Shown piece after piece: positions 1-7,116 of a stretch of 10,173 nt of DNA. Positions within the stretch are counted from its first letter, which is position 1. Each line of letters begins with the position of its first letter. The notes under the pieces were generated by a model that saw only the letters and a program-made list of their open reading frames with translations, had not been told where the DNA came from and searched no databases. Both the position numbers and the translations under genes were made by a program. The stretch lies in the NCBI GenBank assembly GCA_003024985.2, contig PXIH01S0001184.1; one strand, 5' to 3'. The stretch is from Euperipatoides rowelli. Taxonomy: Eukaryota > Onychophora > Udeonychophora > Euonychophora > Peripatopsidae.

Positions 1-516
1 TTACCCTTAAAATCAAGCCTAAATATTAGAGTTCTTATTAATGTTTGTATAAAGTAATGAACTTTCTTGTTCTTTACTTTGTGCCATTTACTTTATCATT
101 ATTTTTATTAAAAAAAAACTAGCAGTAGGCAATAAGGAGATAGACAAAATCAAGATCTATTGTCTGAAATCTTAAGATCTTTTTTCTTTCAGGGTAAACT
201 AGCTTAATCCATTAGTCAAAAGATAGATAAACCCCTATCAAAGAAACGTTGTCATATTTAATTAAAACATTATGATAGATTAGTTATCTAATGAGGTAGA
301 AAGATATATATTTATTTAAAACTTAAGTTATTCCTTGGTTGTGTTTTGGTTTCTAAAGACAGAATGGAAAAGTTATAATTGTCTTTTGTATGATTTTAAT
401 TTTATTGAGATAATGAAAAGCTTTCTTCCCCTGAAGGCTAATCCCATTGACAAGAGTATTAAAGCAAGTAAAAACATTTTTATTTTAGATACAAAACTAG
501 AATAATATTTTTAATA
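1..516. other. AT-rich flank, no gene recognised
   Basis: Very AT-rich sequence with stops in all frames and no coding stretch, tRNA, or repeat family that I recognise. It ends where similarity between the two copia LTRs begins. The last five bases (TAATA, 512-516) resemble the five bases after the right LTR (TAATC, 4270-4274), which may be a decayed target-site duplication. Confidence 0.6.
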
Positions 517-1380
517 TGTTGATGTATCAAGTAACTAGTGAAAATATAAGAATTGGATATTTTTTTTATAAGAATGTTAAAAATATTTATTTAAAATTAG
601 CGTAATTTTATTTCAGTTTTTATAATATTATTTTAATAATTAGGATACATTAATTTATTAATTCAGGTTTACTAATCTTATCTACAAAAATTAAAAATAT
701 GACAACATACTCTGTATGAATAAATTAATACTGCAAATATAAGAACGAGCAGCGCCTAGAAACTCGAAGGCCTAACTCACATTTAGTCACATGATGAAGA
801 TGGGTAGACTTAATTTTTTTTATTTACAGTACTAACCTCACCGTTACCCTGAACCCTAACTCCAACTATGAGTAAAATTCACAATGCCCCAACCCTATGA
901 TAATTTAGAGGTGAAATAAGCGTTTTTGATCGATTTCGATAATTTTGACACCACTTCCGTCAGCCTTTTCCATGTTGACAAAAATGCATGTGCAGATGTT
1001 AAAAACACAGTAAAATGGAAGTTAGGTCTTTTAGTTTTTTTAGGTACTTCTATATAAGATAGTTGGTGTTGACAATATTGATTGACCTCAATGCATATCA
1101 ATGTTTTCTTATTGTTTTCAGCTTGCAGATGTTTGTGGTTAGCGGCCATTATTGGGAGGCCATTCTAAAAGTTTTAGAATATGTTAATAAAATGTTACAT
1201 GGAATTGCAATCTGTCAATAAATATTAATTGGAATACAGCTGTATATGTGGACTTTATCGAGTTCAAGGTTTATTTAAGGAAAATTAGTGAGTTTAATTG
1301 AATTTTTTGTTTACTAAAATTTGTGTTCAGCACTAACGTTTATTGTGTGCCAAATCAACATTAACCTAGGATATCCAAGA
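517..1380 (+). repeat. Left (5') LTR of the copia element, interrupted
   Basis: It begins TGTTGATGTATCAAG and ends GATATCCAAGA, matching 3701-4269 over its length. Without the 315 bp accounted for by the nested insertion and one repeat copy it is about 549 bp. Shared landmarks include ACAACATACTCTG near 703, TTGACCTCAATGCATATCAAT near 1083 and AATTGGAATACAGCTGTATAT near 1230. A polyadenylation-type AATAAA lies at 1217-1222, aligned with one in the other LTR. The end GA rather than the usual CA is shared by both copies, so it is either a family feature or the edge is a few bases off. Confidence 0.88.
745..1051. mobile_element. 307-bp insertion in the left LTR, unclassified
   Basis: This block is absent from the right LTR: the sequence either side (…CTGCAAATATAAGA and ATAAGATAGTTGGTG…) aligns directly with 3935-3950 there. 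An 8-bp direct repeat ATATAAGA occurs at 737-744 and 1052-1059, just as an element insertion with target duplication would leave. The insertion starts ACGAGCAGCGCCTAG and ends GGTACTTCT. It is less AT-rich than its surroundings at its left end. I see no clear terminal inverted repeats, no clean poly(A) tail, no convincing pol III boxes and no coding sequence. An 8-bp duplication would suit a hAT-type non-autonomous element, while a SINE or other short element remains possible. Confidence 0.7.
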
Positions 1381-1395
1381 GCTTATAAGCCCAGC
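1381..1395 (+). other. Primer-binding site, initiator tRNA-Met internal type
   Basis: GCTTATAAGCCCAGC follows the left LTR directly. It matches, at 12 of 15 positions, the known Drosophila copia primer site GGTTATGGGCCCAGC, which pairs with an internal half-molecule of initiator tRNA-Met rather than its 3' end. Two of the three differences are G to A transitions. The match also fixes the LTR end at 1380. Confidence 0.7.
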
Positions 1396-1416
1396 TTAAT
1401 TGTCATAAATCATTAA

Positions 1417-2220
1417 ATGGAGAACAAAGGATATGCTACCAAACTGAACAGTGACAATTGCTTCCTTTGGAGGACTAAATTTGAAATGATCCTCTAGAAG
1501 CCTTAAACTGATGAATGGAAGAATGAAGATCTCAGTGCTCAAGCAACTATTGGGTTGTCAGTGGAAGGCCAGATATTAGCCTAATATAGGAATTGTGAAA
1601 CCATTAAACAGAACTAGGATACTTTAAATAAAACATATCATCATACTAATCTGACAAGTAAGATTTGCCTATTTAAAAGGCTAAATGGATGCAGATTTTA
1701 AGAATACCCCTGCATGAATGAATAGCTTAATAAGATTAAGGAAATTTCAGAAATATTAAGGATTTGCAGTGAAACAATAAAAAAAATCATCTGGTAACAA
1801 TTACGTTATGCGGAATTCCTTTGGAGTTTGACAATACTTACACTATTAAGTCTAAGGATGAGAAAGACTTAACATTTGACTATGTAGAAGAGACGCTCCA
1901 TAATAAGGCCAATAGAAAAGATTATGCTGAAATAAGAAATAGAGAACAGGATATAACTATGGAATCAAAATGTCAATTTAATGCCTAAAATGGCAAAGGG
2001 AAGGATCACCTGTCATAATTGTGGTAAGGATAGGCACATAAAAAGAAATTGTTAAATGGATAGTGTTAATAGAGCACCTAATAACTATATACAATTAAAC
2101 AAATACTAACAACAACCAAGAATATTGAGAGATCGATTTACAGATAAGTACAGACATAACAGTTATGATACACTCAAAGACACTGAAGCCGAGGAAGAGC
2201 AGATCAATTATTCCCTTTAA
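1417..2220 (+). pseudogene. gag: copia gag remnant with CCHC zinc knuckle
   Basis: Gag is the structural protein that packages copia RNA into virus-like particles. The ATG at 1417, about 20 bases after the PBS, opens a frame reading MENKGYATKLNSDNCFLW, the usual start of the copia gag N-terminal domain (LxxxNYxxW type). This frame runs to about 1780 without an indel but holds stops at 1495, 1504, 1582, 1615, 1699 and 1723. A second frame, 1791-1988, continues the family pattern with LCGIPLEFDN and KDLTFDYVEETL (the 'L..LP..F' and 'LT...V...L' segments). A third frame carries an intact CX2CX4HX4C nucleic-acid-binding knuckle, CHNCGKDRHIKRNC, at 2011-2052, then an acidic linker (DTEAEEEQ) with stops at 2053, 2107 and 2218. 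It cannot make a full Gag. Confidence 0.85.
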
Positions 2221-2640
2221 GATGAATGGGTGCTAACAGGTACTACCATTGTAAAACAAATCTTGAATGTTCATGTATCACTGATTCTGGTGCCAACACG
2301 CAAATGACAACAAATAATTATTAAATAAATTCATGGAGTTAAAAATACCAAAATTAATTCATCTATCTAATGGGGGAATTATGATGGCCAAGGGAATTGG
2401 AGAGATCCAACAAAATGTGAGTAATATGACAGATCCAGGTAAGACCTTTAAACTTGTTAGCATTTTTTGGGTGCTACAGTTAAAACATAATTTCTGTGAG
2501 GAAGCTGTTTGAAGATGGATATGGAATACATTTTAGCATGAAAAGATGTAGTATAGTAAAAGAAGGAAAGACTTGATAATAGTAGAACTGCAGCAAATGT
2601 GTTTTTTTTTTTAATTCAAAAGACATTGGAGTATCAGAGG
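2221..2640 (+). pseudogene. pol: copia protease remnant and spacer to integrase
   Basis: The copia aspartic protease cuts Gag-Pol. The reading CSCITDSGANTQMT at about 2268-2309 contains the active-site motif Asp-Ser-Gly-Ala (codons 2283-2294), followed by the usual polar/Met-Thr context. A stop follows at 2322. In a neighbouring frame, FMELKIPKLIHLSNG and AKGIGEIQ near 2330-2410 match the second half of the protease domain. Near 2494-2573, VRKLFEDGYGIHFS and a Cys-Ser-Ile run resemble the 'ISVxxL…GY…F…C' segment that leads into integrase. Several frameshifts and stops break it. A T-rich run at 2601-2612 lies in the spacer. Confidence 0.75.
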
Positions 2641-2660
2641 TAACAATGTTTGACAGCATT

Positions 2661-3400
2661 CACTCTTGGCATAAAAAACTTGGGCATACTAACCTACCTA
2701 AGCTCTGGTAAATGAAGAAACTAGATATAGTTAAGAATTTAGATATTAAATCTTGCAATCATGGTGACACTTGTGATATTTGTCCAATAGATGCAATGAT
2801 TCAAAGATCTTTCAAAACACAGGACTGTAAATATGATAAGTAATTTTAGACAGTAGTCACAGACTTATGTGGCCATATTAATGAACCTACTTAAATCAAT
2901 GGAAATAAATACATTCTAAGTATTACAGATCAATTTAGTAATTATACTCATGTTAAGTCAATTAAAGCAAATAAAAAAATCATGGGCTACAATGAACATG
3001 GGAAATAATAAATTTGGACATTATGCTCATGTACTTAGACCTGATGGAGGAGGTGAATTTTGTAATGTGAATATGGAACAATTTTTAAAAACACATGGTA
3101 TTGTACACCAAACCACTGTTGCTCATACCCCACAGCAAAATGGCAAGGCAGAAGCAACCAATCACTCATTGTTAAAAATTATGAGGAGAATACCAAAAGA
3201 CAAGAACTTTCCATTGAATCTGTGGGGGGAAGCAGAAAAAAAGTGCAGCCTGTTTGTATAACAGAAATCATCATCATATTAATTATAACATAACCCCTTA
3301 TGAACTGTGGAATAAAGAAACCCATGATCTAGAACATTTAATGGAATTTGGATGTGTGGCATCCCAAAACACAGACAAAATTGAGTGATACAGTTATAAA
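2661..3400 (+). pseudogene. pol: copia integrase remnant, catalytic triad recognisable
   Basis: Integrase inserts the cDNA into the genome. The pre-integrase zinc motif begins WHKKLGH (2667-2687) and closes with CDIC near 2775, keeping its H and C ligands. The first catalytic Asp is in VVTDLCG (codon 2862-2864). In a shifted frame, 2950-3261, come LRPDGGGEF (Asp, 3043-3045) and TPQQNGKAEATN (Glu, 3151-3153). There are exactly 35 residues between these two, the D-D35-E spacing. After 3261 the family match continues in another frame with ITPYELWNKETHDLEHL and EFGCVA, the conserved 'TPYELW…L..FG' segment (to about 3365). Stops at 2709, 2841, 2847 and 2892 and at least two frameshifts disable it. 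The ATG at 2950 is not a genuine start. Confidence 0.9.
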
Positions 3401-3684
3401 AAGGAAGATTTGTAACTACAGGTTTAATAAAAAGTGTTGTAGAATTTGGATGGAAATATCAAATAGAACAATAAATGCAACATGTATCATGTTTTGTGAG
3501 GTTGAGCCAAAACAAGAGAAGGGTGAGAAAAACATAAATCAGGAAGACATTACCATACCACAGATGCATTTGAAGCACGGAGGTGAGGGTTGAGGAGAAA
3601 TGTCAAACACTATGCAGATCACAGAGAATTAATAAAGGAGTCCTGGCAGAAAGACTATTTAATATAATTGGATTCATGTCACTT
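3401..3684 (+). pseudogene. Integrase C-terminal/linker remnant; RT and RNase H absent
   Basis: About 280 bp separates the last integrase match from the polypurine tract. A reading near 3418-3510 (YRFNKKCCRIW… then an Ile/Phe-rich run and FCEVEPKQE) looks like the linker that normally precedes copia reverse transcriptase. Another near 3590-3660 is basic. No RT palm motif (such as YVDD) or RNase H motif is present in any frame, although about 1.5-2 kb of such sequence would be expected here. I infer an internal deletion. Domain placement in this stretch is tentative. Confidence 0.55.
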
Positions 3685-3700
3685 GAGGGGGAATGTTGAA
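3685..3700 (+). other. Polypurine tract of the copia element
   Basis: GAGGGGGAA (3685-3693) lies just before the right LTR, where plus-strand DNA synthesis is primed in LTR elements. TGTTGA occurs twice here (3694 and 3701), so the LTR could begin at either; the left LTR supports 3701. Confidence 0.8.
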
Positions 3701-4269
3701 TGTTGATGCATCAAGTGACTGGTCAAAATATGAGAATTGGATATTTTTTTAGATGAATGTAAAAAAAAACCATTTATTTAAGATTAGCTTAATTTTATTT
3801 CATTTAATATATTTCATTAATTAAGCAATTATGATACATAAATTTATTAATTCATGTAATCTTATAAAGTCCTACAACAATTTAGAATATAACAACATAC
3901 TCTGCATGAATAATTATTTGTACTGTAAATTTAAGATAGGTGGTGATGGCAACATTGAGTTGACCTCAATGCATATCAATATTCTCTTCTTGTCTTTGGC
4001 TTGCACATAATTATGACGTCCTTTGGCGTAAGCAGCCATTACTGGGAGATCATTATAACAGTTTTAGAATCTGTTGTAAATGTTACTTGGAGTTGTAATC
4101 TGGCAATAAAAATTAATTGGAATACAGCTGTATATCTGGACTTTATCAAGTTAATGGAATTATTTAAGGAAAATTAGGGAGTTTAATTGAATTTATTGTT
4201 TACTAAAATTTTTGTTCAATGCTCAAGTTTATTATGTGCCAAATCATCATTAACCTAGGATATCCAAGA
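3701..4269 (+). repeat. Right (3') LTR of the copia element
   Basis: About 569 bp, starting TGTTGATGCATCAAG and ending GATATCCAAGA, aligned along its length with 517-1380 except for the nested 307-bp insertion there. It keeps the polyadenylation-type AATAAA at 4105-4110. Differences from the left LTR are spread throughout, including small indels. It is followed by TAATC, the possible target duplication. Confidence 0.9.
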
Positions 4270-4534
4270 TAATCACTAGTTGTAAGCTTTCCTTTGATAA
4301 GTTTGAATTAAAAAGCATTTTAATAATTACATTCTATAGTATAGTTGTTAATATTTTTTTAATACATTAAACATTTTGCATGTTTATTCATTAAAGTACA
4401 AAATTCATTAATCTTGAAAGCTAATTAATACTTTTATCTAAACCACTGATGATTACCTTTTCAAACTTTGCTGCTTTCAGTATTTCAGTTAAAGGTAAAC
4501 CACATTTTGTATTGGATAATACGATTAGAATACT
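4270..4534. other. AT-rich spacer between the two LTR elements
   Basis: About 265 bp of AT-rich DNA with no coding stretch, no LTR similarity that I can see, and no RNA gene. It separates the copia right LTR from the gypsy 3' LTR. Confidence 0.5.
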
Positions 4535-4656
4535 CTCTTAAATCAGTCACAAAGATTTATTAAGTTAAAACAAATAAAATTTCAGAAAATTTTCCTATCC
4601 CATAATTCCAAAGTCACTATAATATTATTTAAAATCCCATAATTCAATATATCACA
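4535..4656 (-). repeat. 3' LTR of the gypsy element, shortened
   Basis: Matches 9533-9722: both share TTTATTAAGTTAAAACAAAT, CCTATCCCATAATTCCAAAG and a long run ending in AATTCAATATAT. It is 122 bp rather than 190 because about 68 bp present in the other LTR (about 9569-9636) is missing. On the minus strand it starts TGTGATATATTG. A polyadenylation-type AATAAA (TTTATT at 4556-4561 on the plus strand) lies near its 3' end. Confidence 0.88.
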
Positions 4657-4669
4657 GTCCTCCCCTCTT
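4657..4669 (-). other. Polypurine tract of the gypsy element
   Basis: On the minus strand AAGAGGGGAGGAC lies directly against the start of the 3' LTR (TGTGATAT), the expected place for the plus-strand primer. It independently fixes this LTR edge at 4656. Confidence 0.88.
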
Positions 4670-4689
4670 AATAGCCCCTTTACAAAATT

Positions 4690-5057
4690 TTACAATTTAA
4701 CATAGCCTTTAAATCTGATTGGACTCTTCTTTTCTCTTACTGGTCTACTTTTCTTCTTTTTCTTCAATTACTTCTATTCTTTGATTTCCAACACCTCCCA
4801 AATTTATCATTCTGCCCTTCTCCTTGTTCATCTCTCCATCTCTATCAGTATGAGTACACCTCCAAAATTTATCATTCTGCCCTTCTCCTTGTTCATCTCT
4901 CCATCTCTATCAGTATGAATAGTATGTTTATCCACCAACTCCCTTTTTATGACCAGTTTTCCAATCTTTTCCATTCCTGATCCTGATGAAACAAAATCTG
5001 ATTTTCCAAGATCTTCCACCTCTGAATTAGATATTTCACTCTTCCAATACTCTTCAC
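4690..5057 (-). pseudogene. pol: gypsy pol C-terminal tail, with a 65-bp tandem duplication
   Basis: This basic, low-complexity tail follows the integrase C-terminal domain. Its last readable stretch, KSRPVREKKSPIRFKGYVKL, resembles the 'R.S.R..+.P.RF+.Y' ending common to gypsy Pol proteins and reaches a TAA at 4690-4692, about 20 bp before the PPT. The piece nearer integrase (MELSEEYWKSEISNSEVEDL and on) is acidic and Glu/Ser-rich. A near-perfect duplication (4791-4855 and 4856-4920) shifts the frame, since 65 is not a multiple of three. The tail is poorly conserved between elements, so assignment rests mainly on position and the terminal motif. Confidence 0.7.
4791..4920. repeat. Tandem duplication, 2 x 65 bp
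   Basis: The block starting ACACCTCC and ending CAGTATGAGT (4791-4855) is repeated immediately at 4856-4920 with two mismatches (C/A near the start, G/A near the end). The near identity marks it as a recent local duplication compared with the age of the element. Confidence 0.95.
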
Positions 5058-5456
5058 TTAACTCCATTCATATTCTTCCATTTCTGATTTATGTGTTAAG
5101 GTTAGTGTCTCCATTCTCCTGGGTTTCAGCTGATCTACATGTTGATTCATTAGATTTCCATCTTCACTGTTAACCTTGTACAACATGTAACCTGGCCTGG
5201 AGGCTATGATTGTTGAGAAACATTTTCCATCTTTCTTCCTTTCCCACACTGGCTCACCTATTTTGAAAGTTATATGATTTATCCAATTACATGATCCCTC
5301 CTCTACACTTCTTTCTGGATGTAAATTATCAAAACTAGTCTGTACTCTTTTCCTGAACATAATTTCAGATGGAGACTGACCTGTTGCTCTTATGGGTGTG
5401 TTTCTATGCATCAACAAAAACCTAGGTAACTCAACATCTAACTTTCTCCAATCCAT
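5058..5456 (-). pseudogene. pol: gypsy integrase C-terminal region
   Basis: An open stretch of about 130 codons gives the end of the integrase core and the C-terminal chromatin/DNA-binding domain. It begins with WRKLDVELPRFLLMHRNTP and TGQSPSEIMFRKR, the conserved 'L..FL..YRNTPH..TG.SP.E.+F.R' segment. It then runs through ITFKIGEPVWERKK and GYMLYKV to NQHVDQLKPRR, the typical gypsy 'G+.VW.R…Y.V…RHVDQL+.R' ending. The ATG is internal to the original gene. A frameshift near 5457-5470 separates it from the catalytic core upstream. It is among the best preserved parts of this element. Confidence 0.9.
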
Positions 5457-6012
5457 TCTCCTTAGTGCATCATTGATGTCTGCACAGACCTTTCTGACTG
5501 TCCATTGCTCGAAGTATTATATGGGGGACTATATATTTGCTTGATCCCATTCCTCTTCATGAATGACTTAAATTCTGCAGATGTGAAATTTGTCGCATTA
5601 TCTGACATAAAATATTCCGGTATTCCATGTGTTGAAAAAATATTACGTAAACTATTAGTTACCATAGAGCTCACCATAGTTGGCTTGGCAGCACTTCTAA
5701 GCACTTTGAGAAAGCATCCACCACAATAAGAAAATATTTGCCATTCATAGGTCCTAAATCGTCAATGTAAAGTATGGACAACTTCCATGAGGATCTTTCC
5801 CAGAATGAATTCCTCAACAGGGATTTAGCATGTATTGTTTCTTAACATTTTACACATTTCTTCACATATTCTTCAATGTCGTTGTCCATTCCCGGCCACC
5901 ATATATAGTATCAGGCCAATGCCTTCATTGCCACAATTTTTGGACAGTGAAATGTAATTATCTAGTATAGGTCCCCTTAGTATTTGTGGAACAATCACTT
6001 GATTATGCCGTA
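5457..6012 (-). pseudogene. pol: gypsy integrase zinc domain and D-D35-E core
   Basis: Reading down the minus strand: VIVPQILRGPILDN near 5960-6000 is the conserved lead-in ('RVVIP..LR..IL'). A damaged zinc motif then keeps CVKC (5845-5856), but its His pair is not convincingly present. WWPGMDNDIEEYVKK just before CVKC is diagnostic. A TGA interrupts the run at 5911-5913, where the family usually has Arg, and a TAA follows CVKC at 5842-5844, where it usually has Gln. The first core Asp is in the IDDLGP motif (5761-5763), followed by NGKYFLIVVDAFSK. After a frameshift near 5700, FMSDNATNF holds the second Asp (5600-5602) and NGQSERSVQT the Glu (5492-5494), with 35 residues between. Core residues survive but the gene is broken. 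Confidence 0.9.
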
Positions 6013-6017
6013 ATGAT

Positions 6018-6816
6018 CACATCATAAAAATAATAATTAATAATGCTTCTAAAAGTTTAGGATTTCTAATAAGAATCTGTGCAGATATATCGAATCCTAA
6101 AGCTATAGTAATGCTGTATTCACAACTAGTAAGATCAAAACTTGAATTTGGCATAGTCATTTGGAATAACTGTTCACTATTAAATACTAAGAAAATTGAA
6201 GCTATACAGTATCGATTTCTTAAATTTCTAGCTTTTAAACTCAAAATAAACTATATTATGGTAAGCTATGGTACACTATGCGATAAATTTGGTTTTAAAA
6301 AAACTTAAAGAAAGAAGAAAATTACAGATATGATTTTCTTATATAATTTATTCGTGGAAATTTGGACTCATCATATCTACTAGAAAAAATAAATATCCTA
6401 GTTCTAATACAGCACTTAGAAAAAATAATATATTTGAAATACCATTCTCAAAGACTGATTAGATGAAAATAATCCTATTATAAGGTAATAAAAATATCTT
6501 TTGATATTCAATTATCACCATTTATAATCTTTACTCAATATAAAAATCAATCTATTGAATTAATGATTTATAATAAACAATATAATGGTAATTAATGTTT
6601 AAACAAAATTTTGTAATTTGATATTATATGTAAATATGTATATGTGTATATTTTCTCTCTCTATTTTGTATTTTTTTAATATATTTTATAGATTTTATTT
6701 TGTTTTTTGTTTTTCTTTAATTTATATATAGTAATTTAGATGTAAATATTTTTTGTACAACTCACTATCTGTAATAGGCTAAGGCCGTTGATTTCTGATG
6801 AACTAAATAACTAAAT
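6018..6816 (+). mobile_element. 5'-truncated non-LTR retrotransposon (Jockey/CR1 type), 3' end
   Basis: On the plus strand, opposite to its gypsy host, 6024-6250 reads NNASKSLGFLIR then MLYSQLVRSKLEFGIVIWNN and IQYRFLKFLAFKLKI. This is the highly typical C-terminal part of Jockey/CR1-like reverse transcriptases ('LY.SLVRSKLEYGS.IWNP…IE..Q.RFLRF'). After a break, ITDMIFLYNLF near 6323-6355 and IFEIPFSKTD near 6430-6460 continue the family pattern. An AT-rich 3' untranslated part follows, with TCTCTCTCT near 6653. It ends at 6769-6816 with CTGTAATAGGCTAAGGCCG and a decayed A-rich tail (CTAAATAACTAAATA), the ending I associate with insect Jockey elements. The 5' edge and any target duplication are blurred. 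Confidence 0.88.
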
Positions 6817-6829
6817 ACACAGTTATTCA

Positions 6830-7116
6830 CTACTGACAATTCATTAAACCTATATACTGTACAGATGCTTGGAAGTCTTGGTCCTTCTTTTTCTCTCGTG
6901 TTCTACCATATACTATCCAATTCTTGACAGTAGCCATATAGCGTCTTTTTGTGTTTCCTTTGCAATTTATTTTGCTGTGTAGGGTGAATCTTCAAATTCC
7001 AAGAAGAAAACATCAGCTGGTTCAGGAGGTCCACAGCTTCTATAGTTCTATCCCTCTCTGGTAAGTGACTTAAACCATCTGCATTCCCTAGATACTTGCC
7101 TCATCTATACTGTAAG
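6830..7116 (-). pseudogene. pol: End of gypsy RNase H and spacer before integrase
   Basis: On the minus strand AYNYNLQYR and GKYLGNADGLSHLPERDR (about 7050-7130) match the 'Y.I.Y+.GK.N.NADALSRLP' ending of gypsy RNase H. A TGA sits between the two runs, and the usual Arg of 'LSRLP' is His. The following segment (LLNQLMFSSWNLKIHPTQQN, then basic) is the variable connection before integrase. The RFNELSVVNN reading at about 6830-6860 is the last recognisable gypsy sequence before the non-LTR insertion; its continuation resumes beyond 6012. Confidence 0.8.

Larger units (their letters stand above)
517..4269 (+). mobile_element. Ty1/copia LTR retrotransposon, internally deleted and decayed
   Basis: The element is bounded by two similar LTRs (517-1380 and 3701-4269). 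In order it carries a primer-binding site, gag remnant with CCHC knuckle, protease DSGA motif, the copia-type pre-integrase H/C motif, a D-D35-E integrase core and a polypurine tract. Protease and integrase lying ahead of where RT should be is the defining Ty1/copia order. The internal region is only about 2.3 kb, against roughly 4 kb or more in complete elements, because RT and RNase H are absent. Several frameshifts and about 14 in-frame stops show it is dead. The LTRs differ at roughly 15-20% of positions by eye, so the copy is old. TAATA and TAATC flank it as a possible 5-bp target duplication with one mismatch. Confidence 0.9.

Noticed and set aside
1-516. Host gene or RNA gene in the left flank
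   Set aside because: No open frame, splice-supported coding pattern or cloverleaf could be found by eye.
840-870. Telomere-like CCCTAAC repeats
   Set aside because: Only one or two loose CCCTGAA/CCCTAAC units, not an array.
895-1149. Minus-strand open frame of 84 codons
   Set aside because: It crosses the edge between the 307-bp insertion and the copia LTR, so it cannot be an ancestral gene of either, and it has no family resemblance.
1417-2895. Reassigned genetic code (TAA/TAG = Gln)
   Set aside because: The stops fit Gln well, but at least one sits at an expected Trp, the copia copy has frameshifts, and the gypsy element has TGA as well as TAA/TAG at family-conserved positions. The animal-type non-LTR element also argues for the standard code. 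Decay by C-to-T change explains it.
3348-3593. Plus-strand open frame of 81 codons as a separate gene
   Set aside because: It lies inside the copia element between integrase and the PPT and is at most part of the degraded Pol linker; its ATG has no support as a start.
4657-5057. Possible env gene downstream of gypsy pol
   Set aside because: The Pol terminal motif ends about 20 bp from the PPT; there is no space for env and no membrane-protein reading.
4949-5173. Plus-strand open frame
   Set aside because: It is antisense to the gypsy integrase tail, which has a clear protein match on the minus strand.
5505-5729. Plus-strand open frame
   Set aside because: Shadow of the gypsy integrase core on the opposite strand.
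6017-6244. Minus-strand open frame
   Set aside because: Antisense to the non-LTR reverse transcriptase C-terminal region, which is the recognisable reading.
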